From: Vagococcus bubulae
GTDB lineage: Bacteria; Bacillota; Bacilli; Lactobacillales; Vagococcaceae
Assembly: GCF_003950315.1 (NCBI RefSeq)
Contig: NZ_NGJT01000020.1
Coordinates: forward strand, 1-35,752
Direction: 5' to 3'
Length of the DNA stretch: 35,752 nt
Numbering within the stretch: the first letter of the stretch is position 1; each line of letters starts with the position of its first letter. Below, piece after piece: positions 16,591-21,875 of the stretch. Under the pieces are notes generated by a model. The model ran no database searches and had not been told where the DNA came from. It saw nothing but the letters and a program-made list of their open reading frames with translations. The position numbers and the translations under genes were made by a program.

Positions 16591-17742
16591 ATGGAATTAT
16601 TGTTTACTATTGTTTTAATATTATTTTCAACTAAAGTTGCTGGGCACTTATCTGTGAAGCTTGGTCAACCAGCTGTTTTGGGGAAGCTGTTGATTGGAAT
16701 TTTGATTGGACCAGCAGTTTTAGGTTGGGTGCAAGACTCAGCTATTTTTCAAGAATTTTCAGAAATAGGTGTTTTGTTGTTGATGTTTTTAGCAGGTCTT
16801 GAAACGGATGCAGAACAATTAAAAGAAAACTGGAAACCATCAGTTGCTGTGGCAGTATTAGGTATTATAGTACCATTTGCTAGTGCCTTTGCTATGGGGG
16901 AATTATTTGGTTTTTCCTTCAACGAAGGAATCTTTTTAGGTGTTCTTTTCTCTGCTACTAGTGTGAGTATTACCGTTCAAGTGTTAAAAGAAATGGGCAT
17001 GATGCAAACAAGGGAAGCCACAACAATATTAGGTGCAGCTGTTGTGGATGATATTTTAGTTGTGACGTTGTTAGCGTTTGTGATGTCCTTTATGGGAGAA
17101 GATACATCTAGTTCTTCTGTTCCATTGTTACTATTAAAAAAAGTGTTATTCTTTGTTGTAGCATTTGTTGTGGGTGTTTATATTGTTCCTAAATTCCTAA
17201 CATTATTCTCAAAATTTAAAGTCACTGCTCCTGTAACAGCAGGTGCGCTGATTGTAGCATTTGGCTTTGCTTATTTTGGTGAAATGCTAGGTATGGCTGG
17301 GATTATTGGAACCTTTTTAGCAGGATTATTTATTTCTCAGACGTCTTTCCAACATGAAGTGGAAAAAACAGTTGATCCAATTGCTAATGCATTATTTGTC
17401 CCATTCTTTTATGTTAGTGTAGGAATTAGTATTTCCTTTGCTGGTGTATTTAGTCAAATTGGTTTCCTTGTTGCCTGTACAATCATTGCTATTTTATCTA
17501 AACTCTTTGGCGGATTCCTTGGAGCTAAAGTAACAGGTTTTGATAATCACTCATCTTTAGCAGTTGGTTCAGGTATGGTTTCAAGAGGGGAAGTTGCTTT
17601 AATTATTGGAACAACAGGATTAGCAACAGGATTATTATCTCAAGAATATTATACGACAGTGATTATTTCAGTGATATTAACCACTTTAATCGCACCACCA
17701 ATGTTGAAACATTATTTTATGAAAATTTATCCTAAAAAATAA
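16591..17742 (+). CDS. napA: NapA-type Na+/H+ antiporter (CPA2 family)
   Basis: This 383-residue membrane protein has about 11-13 transmembrane segments and the monovalent cation:proton antiporter-2 fold. Visible hallmarks are KLGQPAVLGKLLIGILIGP near the N-terminus, MFLAGLETD (~65-73), and the ion-binding aspartate pair D153-D154 in GAAVVDDILVV. Length and N-terminal sequence strongly resemble Enterococcus hirae NapA, the classical Na+/H+ antiporter; no KTN/RCK regulatory domain is present, which argues against a full Kef potassium system. It should exchange cytoplasmic Na+ (or Li+, K+) for protons. aggggatg precedes ATG 16591 by 7 nt. The gene stands alone between two terminators. Confidence 0.85.
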   Translation: MELLFTIVLILFSTKVAGHLSVKLGQPAVLGKLLIGILIGPAVLGWVQDSAIFQEFSEIGVLLLMFLAGLETDAEQLKENWKPSVAVAVLGIIVPFASAFAMGELFGFSFNEGIFLGVLFSATSVSITVQVLKEMGMMQTREATTILGAAVVDDILVVTLLAFVMSFMGEDTSSSSVPLLLLKKVLFFVVAFVVGVYIVPKFLTLFSKFKVTAPVTAGALIVAFGFAYFGEMLGMAGIIGTFLAGLFISQTSFQHEVEKTVDPIANALFVPFFYVSVGISISFAGVFSQIGFLVACTIIAILSKLFGGFLGAKVTGFDNHSSLAVGSGMVSRGEVALIIGTTGLATGLLSQEYYTTVIISVILTTLIAPPMLKHYFMKIYPKK

Positions 17743-17752
17743 CAAATATTAG

Positions 17753-17785
17753 AGCAGTTGGCTAAAAGGTCAACTGCTTTTTCTT
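17753..17785 (+). terminator. Terminator of the antiporter gene
   Basis: Stem agcagttg / caactgct with a T-run after it, 10 bases downstream of the stop codon. Confidence 0.87.
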
Positions 17786-17834
17786 ATATAAAGTAAGCAA
17801 AATATTTTACTTACTTTATATAAGTTGTTATAGT
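17785..17834 (+). promoter_or_regulatory. Palindromic operator and promoter of the nitroreductase gene
   Basis: A perfect 13-bp inverted repeat occupies 17785-17797 (tatataaagtaag) and 17810-17822 (cttactttatata), separated by 12 AT-rich bases. A likely -35 tttact (17806-17811) and -10 tatagt (17829-17834), 17 bp apart, are embedded in and just after it. A dimeric repressor at this palindrome would cover the -35 box. The regulator is not encoded next to it. Confidence 0.6.
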
Positions 17835-17873
17835 AAAACCATCAAATAAATAAAAAAAGGAATGGTTTAACTT

Positions 17874-18470
17874 ATGTCAAATTTTGTAGAATTATTAAAA
17901 AAACGTCGTTCAATATATAATCTTGGAAAAAATACTTCTCTATCTAATGATGAAATTGTAGAGTTAGTAACAGATGTTGTCAGAGAATCTCCTACCGCTT
18001 TTAACTCTCAAAGTCAACGTGTGGTATTTTTATTCGATGATGCACATGAAAAATTATGGAGTATGACGGAAGAGTTATTAAAACCTTTAACGCCACCAGA
18101 GGCATTTGAAAATACAAAAGAAAAATTAAAAGGATTTGCTAATGGAAAAGCCACCATTTTATTTTTTGAAGACACAGATATCGTGAAAAGATTACAAGAA
18201 CAATTTGCTTTATATGCTGAAAACTTTCCTATTTGGTCAGAACAGGCAAGTGGTCTAACTCAAGCAAATGTTTGGACAGCTCTTGCAGAAAAAAATATTG
18301 GTGCTAATTTACAACATTACAATCCAATTATTGATGAATCAGTATCAAGTGAATGGGGTATTCCGCAGAATTGGAAATTACGAGGCCAATTAGTGATTGG
18401 ATCCATTGAGTCTCCTGCTTTAGAAAAAGAATATATGGAAAATGCCGATCGTTTTAAACGTTTTAATTAA
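17874..18470 (+). CDS. Nitroreductase family protein (Frm2/CinD-like)
   Basis: This 198-residue protein belongs to the FMN-dependent nitroreductase superfamily. The RRSIYNLG start and SPTAFNSQSQRVVFL (~39-53), where FMN contacts usually lie, are characteristic of the small Frm2-like subgroup, which includes the copper-inducible CinD of Lactococcus lactis. SGLTQANVWTALAEKNIGANLQHYNP is the typical C-terminal helix region. It probably reduces nitroaromatics or quinones with NAD(P)H in the cytoplasm. The ribosome site aagga is rather far (12 nt) from ATG 17874. It is monocistronic behind a palindromic promoter, suggesting induction by a stress signal; no copper-responsive TACAnnTGTA box is seen. 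The exact substrate is unknown. Confidence 0.82.
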   Translation: MSNFVELLKKRRSIYNLGKNTSLSNDEIVELVTDVVRESPTAFNSQSQRVVFLFDDAHEKLWSMTEELLKPLTPPEAFENTKEKLKGFANGKATILFFEDTDIVKRLQEQFALYAENFPIWSEQASGLTQANVWTALAEKNIGANLQHYNPIIDESVSSEWGIPQNWKLRGQLVIGSIESPALEKEYMENADRFKRFN

Positions 18471-18521
18471 TACTTGATAAATTCATAAAAAGTTCTTATT
18501 TGAACAGAAGAAATATCATAT

Positions 18522-18575
18522 TTATTGTCTATTATATAAGCATACCAACAAAACAACCCTAACAAACTTTTTCAT
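18522..18575 (-). CDS. Possible 17-residue peptide on the minus strand
   Basis: On the minus strand, ggaggag (18590-18584) followed by a short A-rich spacer leads to ATG 18575 and a frame reading MKKFVRVVLLVCLYNRQ, ending at 18522. The SD-spacer-ATG arrangement is near ideal, and the peptide has the basic-hydrophobic start of a small membrane-active peptide or secretion signal. It lies antisense to the 3' untranslated region of the nitroreductase gene. Very short, with no homolog I recognise, so this could be chance. Confidence 0.3.
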   Translation of the reverse strand: MKKFVRVVLLVCLYNRQ

Positions 18576-18612
18576 TTTATTTACTCCTCCAAAGTAAATA
18601 AACAACTCCTTT

Positions 18613-18642
18613 AGTCACTAGTGAAAGCTAGTGGCTTTTTTT
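18613..18642 (+). terminator. Terminator downstream of the nitroreductase gene
   Basis: Stem agtcactag / ctagtggct (one G-U pair) with a run of Ts. It lies ~145 nt after the nitroreductase stop, leaving an unusually long 3' untranslated region, or it ends a separate small transcript. Confidence 0.8.
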
Positions 18643-18792
18643 ATAAAAGCGTGGATAGTCTATTTATAAACATATTTTCAGTTATTGGTTAATAAAGCGT
18701 GATAAATAATCTAAAAATAATTAAAAATATGATAGCGAGAGTTGAATGAAATGTTTTTGTAACATTTCCTTTATCTATCTGACATATCGCTA

Positions 18793-18801
18793 TGTTAGAA
18801 T
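18793..18801 (+). promoter_or_regulatory. Extended -10 promoter of the CHAP protein gene
   Basis: TGtTAGAAT, an extended -10 element, lies ~80 nt upstream of the start. The -35 region is poor. A 7-bp inverted repeat (atagcga 18732-18738 / tcgctat 18787-18793) ends right at this element. Confidence 0.5.
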
Positions 18802-18882
18802 GAGTGAGTCGTTAAGTAAAAGGGAAATTAATAATAAATACACTTTATATAAATTAAGATAAGTTATTCGGAGGAAGACAAA

Positions 18883-20178
18883 TTGAAGAAGAATATTTTA
18901 GCAACGATTATGGTATGTTCTATTGCATTAACAGCGGTAGCTAGTCCAAGTGTGGCATTGGCAGATTCTGTGGATGTTCAAATTAAACAACAAGATGAAA
19001 AAATTAATGCCTTAAAAGGGCAACAAGATAAAGCTCAAGCAGAGATTAATGCGTTAGAATCAAAAGTGGCTTCAGTTAACGAGAAAGTATCATCTTTAGA
19101 AGCTAAGCAAGTTGAATTAAGTCAAGATACTGAAAAATTACAAAGTGAAATTGCTACATTAAAAATTAGAATTGCAAAACGTGAAAAATCAATTCAAAAA
19201 CAAGCTCGTGATGCACAAACAAATGGACAAAGCACAAACTATGTGAATGCTGTTTTAGAAGCTGACTCATTATCAGATGCTATCAGTCGTGTTCATGCAA
19301 TGAGTACAATTGTCAATGCAAACAATGACTTAGTAAAACAACAAAAAAGAGATCAACAATCAGTTGAACAAAATATTCAAGAAAATGAAGCAAAAATCAG
19401 TGAAATGGCTTCAACACAACAAGAATTACAAAGTCAAAAAGATTCATTAGCTGCACAACAAGCAGAATTAAATGTATTAAAAACAACTTTAGCTGCTGAA
19501 CAAGCAACAGCTGAAGGAGATAAAGCTAAATTAAATAAACAAAAAGAAGAAGCAAAAGCTGCTCAAATTAAAGTGTTAAAAGCACAACAGTCAGCTTCTG
19601 AAAAAGCAACAGCTCCTACAGCAGTTAAAGCGGATAACGCTTCAGATGAAAAGAAAACTGATGCAATAAAAGATAGCAGTACATCTACAAGTGAAAAACC
19701 AAATTCACCAGTACAAGAAACTAAACCAGTAGAAAAACCAACTGCTGATACATCAACACCTTCATCAGATAGTTCAACATCTCCAGGAAGTACGTCATCA
19801 AATGGTGGTGGCATAGATCATTCTGGATCAGGAAATATGTATGCAGTCGGTCAATGTACTTGGTATGTGAAAAGCGTAGCGCCTTGGGTAGGAACTTATT
19901 GGGGTAATGGATGCCAATGGGGTGCTTCAGCAGCAGCAGATGGCTACACAGTTAACTCAACTCCAGCAACAGGTGCAGTTGTAGTGTTTGCAGCAGGTCA
20001 ATCTGTTGGTGGACAATGGACAGCAGACGGAACTTATGGTCACGTTGCTTATGTTGATTCTTACAATGCAGCCAATAATACTATCACAATTTCACAAGGT
20101 GGAACAGGTTTCTCTTCACCTACAGGACCAAATACTCAAACAATTAGCGCATCAGGATATACATATATCCATCGCTAA
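18883..20178 (+). CDS. Secreted coiled-coil peptidoglycan hydrolase with CHAP domain (PcsB-like)
   Basis: A 431-residue secreted protein. Residues 1-27 are a Sec signal peptide with probable cleavage ALA|DS. Residues ~30-240 are a long coiled coil (KINALKGQQDKAQAEINALE and onwards), as in PcsB. Residues ~250-310 are a Ser/Thr/Pro-rich linker. Residues ~315-431 form a CHAP domain with catalytic C325 in GQCTWYV and H387 in YGHVAYVDSY. In this family the coiled coil docks on the FtsEX complex and the CHAP domain cuts peptidoglycan at division; that partnership is inferred here. Start is TTG 18883, preceded by cggagga at 8-nt spacing, in frame with the signal peptide. The gene is monocistronic and ends at a terminator. 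Enterococcal SagA-type proteins share the layout but carry NlpC/P60 instead of CHAP. Confidence 0.9.
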   Translation: MKKNILATIMVCSIALTAVASPSVALADSVDVQIKQQDEKINALKGQQDKAQAEINALESKVASVNEKVSSLEAKQVELSQDTEKLQSEIATLKIRIAKREKSIQKQARDAQTNGQSTNYVNAVLEADSLSDAISRVHAMSTIVNANNDLVKQQKRDQQSVEQNIQENEAKISEMASTQQELQSQKDSLAAQQAELNVLKTTLAAEQATAEGDKAKLNKQKEEAKAAQIKVLKAQQSASEKATAPTAVKADNASDEKKTDAIKDSSTSTSEKPNSPVQETKPVEKPTADTSTPSSDSSTSPGSTSSNGGGIDHSGSGNMYAVGQCTWYVKSVAPWVGTYWGNGCQWGASAAADGYTVNSTPATGAVVVFAAGQSVGGQWTADGTYGHVAYVDSYNAANNTITISQGGTGFSSPTGPNTQTISASGYTYIHR

Positions 20179-20195
20179 AAATAAGATAAATCAAG

Positions 20196-20230
20196 ACACA
20201 TAACATCATGAATGTTGTGTGTTTTTTTTT
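20196..20230 (+). terminator. Terminator of the CHAP protein gene
   Basis: Stem cacataacat / atgttgtgtg (one G-U pair) with a 9-base T-run. Confidence 0.88.
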
Positions 20231-20317
20231 GTAAAAATAATTCTCCGAAAAATCGACTTTTTGTCATTATTTAGTAGTATAGTAACTATATAAAGGTATA
20301 TATAAGGAGGAAGTATA

Positions 20318-20602
20318 ATGGTAAATGGGTTAGAACAATTATTTATTTCAAATGAAAATTATGATTTGTTTTTAAAGGCAGTGGAAGAAAAATTGAGTGA
20401 CGAAAGTAAGTTACCCATTGTCTTAGAAGAACTAAAAGAAAAAATAGAAGAGGGTATTAAAGATCTAGACATTCAAGAAAATGACAAATGGAATATATTA
20501 ACGGTTGTGTTACCTAGTCAATATTTTTCTCCACAAGATGTCTTTATTTGTGATGTTCATTTAATTAAAGAACCAAATGGCAATGTGATGGTGAAATATT
20601 AA
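20318..20602 (+). CDS. Hypothetical protein, 94 residues
   Basis: I do not recognise this small protein. It starts MVNGLEQLFISNENYDLFLK and is acidic and mostly helical in its first half (EEKLSDESKLPIVLEELKEK). The second half looks like beta strands (NILTVVLPSQYFSPQDVFI, NVMVKY). There is no signal peptide or membrane helix, so it is probably cytoplasmic. A strong ribosome site (aaggaggaa) precedes ATG 20318, and a terminator follows directly, so it is a single-gene unit and convincingly expressed. The function is open. Confidence 0.75.
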   Translation: MVNGLEQLFISNENYDLFLKAVEEKLSDESKLPIVLEELKEKIEEGIKDLDIQENDKWNILTVVLPSQYFSPQDVFICDVHLIKEPNGNVMVKY

Positions 20603-20634
20603 AAAGGTTAGTCAATTATTGGCTAACCTTTTTT
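20602..20634 (+). terminator. Terminator of the 94-residue protein gene
   Basis: Stem aaaaggttagtcaa / ttggctaacctttt with a loop of three and a T-run, overlapping the stop codon. Confidence 0.9.
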
Positions 20635-20642
20635 GCTATACT
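20634..20642 (+). promoter_or_regulatory. Extended -10 promoter of the MazG-like gene
   Basis: TGcTATACT, an extended -10 element, directly follows the preceding terminator and sits ~40 nt upstream of the gene. No -35 consensus at normal spacing. Confidence 0.45.
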
Positions 20643-20680
20643 ATATATAGAAATAAATAATCGAGAAAGGGTGGTAATTA

Positions 20681-20968
20681 ATGACATCAATGGAGGAAAT
20701 AAACGAATTTAGAAAACAACGTGGATGGCATCATGAAAGCAAAGAAAAAGATTTGGCCATTTCTATTTCCTTAGAGGCGAATGAACTATTAGAATTATTT
20801 CAGTGGAAAGATAATTCAGAGGCGATTAAACAAACTGAACGTCTTGAAGAAGAATTAGCAGATGTCTTAATCTATTCATATACTTTAGCAGATAAACTAG
20901 GATTTGATATAGATGAGATTATTGCAAAAAAACTAGTGAAAAATGCTCAAAAATATCCAGTGAAGTAA
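20681..20968 (+). CDS. MazG-like nucleotide pyrophosphohydrolase
   Basis: This 95-residue all-helical protein is of the MazG-like/dCTPase (RS21-C6) type. It shows the two metal-binding motifs of the fold: E32xxE35 in LEANELLELFQW and E58xxD61 in EEELADVLIYSY. Such enzymes hydrolyse (d)NTPs to the monophosphate and pyrophosphate, cleaning non-canonical nucleotides from the pool; the exact substrate cannot be read here. aaagggtgg precedes ATG 20681; ATG 20690 is in frame but has a poorer spacing. It has its own promoter and a short gap to the next gene, with which it may be cotranscribed. Confidence 0.88.
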   Translation: MTSMEEINEFRKQRGWHHESKEKDLAISISLEANELLELFQWKDNSEAIKQTERLEEELADVLIYSYTLADKLGFDIDEIIAKKLVKNAQKYPVK

Positions 20969-21043
20969 TTGTTTAAAAGTATGTCTTTTTAATCGTTTGC
21001 GTTATAATAAAAGAGTAAAATAAAGGTATTGGAGGAGAAGTAG

Positions 21044-21589
21044 ATGTTTGAACAAAAGAAAGTGTATAAAAGTTTAGAAAATAGACAGTTTACTCCACAA
21101 AGCTTGCTACAAGAGTTGTCCGATTTAAAACAGTTTGAGTTTGATAACGTTTCTTATACAGGGATTAGTTTAAATATTGAAATGTTAATTACACAGTACT
21201 TACGTGATGATAAATTTCGATTGATTGAGGCAAAAGGTGGTTTGGCTAAAAAAAGTTATGATATGTGGTATCATGATTTATCATTGGCTATTGAGATTTT
21301 TAATCATTTTGCCAAGTACACAAAAGAAAATTTTGAAGTCTACTTGAAAGAATCTCATAAATTTGAAGAAGAAACGGGTTTTTCAAACACTTCTAAAGAA
21401 TACAAAGATTATTTTGAACAGGGGAATTCAATGTATTTTCATGACATGTTACATATTGTGTTTGATTTATCTAGAAAAATTGATTTAAGTATAGCTGATT
21501 TTGAAGAAGCGCTAGTAGCAGACGGTGAAGATGTGAATCAATATAAATTACCAGAAAAAGTTGTTTTTGAAGGAAAAGAAATAAATTAG
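21044..21589 (+). CDS. Hypothetical protein, 181 residues
   Basis: I do not recognise this protein. It is acidic, soluble-looking and predominantly helical, with aromatic-rich stretches (MWYHDLSLAIEIFNHFAKYT, GNSMYFHDMLHIVFDLSRKI). No signal peptide or transmembrane helix is visible. A good ribosome site (ttggaggag) precedes ATG 21044, and tataat at 21003-21008 may be its -10 box, without a convincing -35. A long terminator hairpin follows. It sits between the MazG-like gene and the LPXTG protein gene; the context does not reveal a role. Confidence 0.75.
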   Translation: MFEQKKVYKSLENRQFTPQSLLQELSDLKQFEFDNVSYTGISLNIEMLITQYLRDDKFRLIEAKGGLAKKSYDMWYHDLSLAIEIFNHFAKYTKENFEVYLKESHKFEEETGFSNTSKEYKDYFEQGNSMYFHDMLHIVFDLSRKIDLSIADFEEALVADGEDVNQYKLPEKVVFEGKEIN

Positions 21590-21605
21590 AAAAATAAAAT
21601 AAGAG

Positions 21606-21674
21606 AAAATAGATTATTGACAGAAATTATTACTTATTATATAGGTAGTAATTGCTTCGATAGTCTATTTTTTT
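21606..21674 (+). terminator. Two-storey terminator hairpin with an internal TTGACA
   Basis: An outer 12-bp stem (21606-21617 with 21660-21671, one G-U pair) encloses an inner 8-bp stem (attattac 21626-21633 / gtagtaat 21645-21652), followed by seven Ts. It lies 17 bases after the stop of the 181-residue protein gene. A consensus ttgaca (21617-21622) lies inside the structure. Confidence 0.78.
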
Positions 21675-21801
21675 AGAAAATGTGAAAAAAATATGAAGTT
21701 ATTTATTGTTTCATATGATGCGAAAAAGGACTATTAAGACTAATTGTAATGAAATAAAGAAAAAAATGTGCGTTATTTATGAAAAAAACCCCTATTATTT
21801 A

Positions 21802-21830
21802 TTGACTACCTTTTTTGAAGATGCTAAACT
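21802..21830 (+). promoter_or_regulatory. Promoter of the LPXTG surface protein gene
   Basis: ttgact (21802-21807) and taaact (21825-21830) are 17 bp apart, with TG one base before the -10 (extended -10). The ribosome site aaaaggggag lies ~10 nt before ATG 21876. Confidence 0.75.
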
Positions 21831-21875
21831 ATCTGTTGTAACCAATAATTATAAAAAAGGGGAGTTAATTTCAAT

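Larger units (their letters stand above)
18471..18882. other. 412-bp gap between the nitroreductase and CHAP genes
   Basis: This AT-rich gap holds the candidate minus-strand mini-ORF, the terminator at 18613-18642, and the extended -10 promoter of the CHAP gene. Between them (18643-18730) I see only AT-rich sequence with no supported feature. Confidence 0.6.

Noticed and set aside
18756-18772. WalR binding site upstream of the CHAP gene
   Set aside because: Only one half-site (tgtaac) is present; the second half at 5-nt spacing does not match.
21693-21737. 14-codon ORF (MKLFIVSYDAKKDY) upstream of the surface protein gene
   Set aside because: No ribosome binding site and it precedes the mapped promoter; likely chance in AT-rich DNA.
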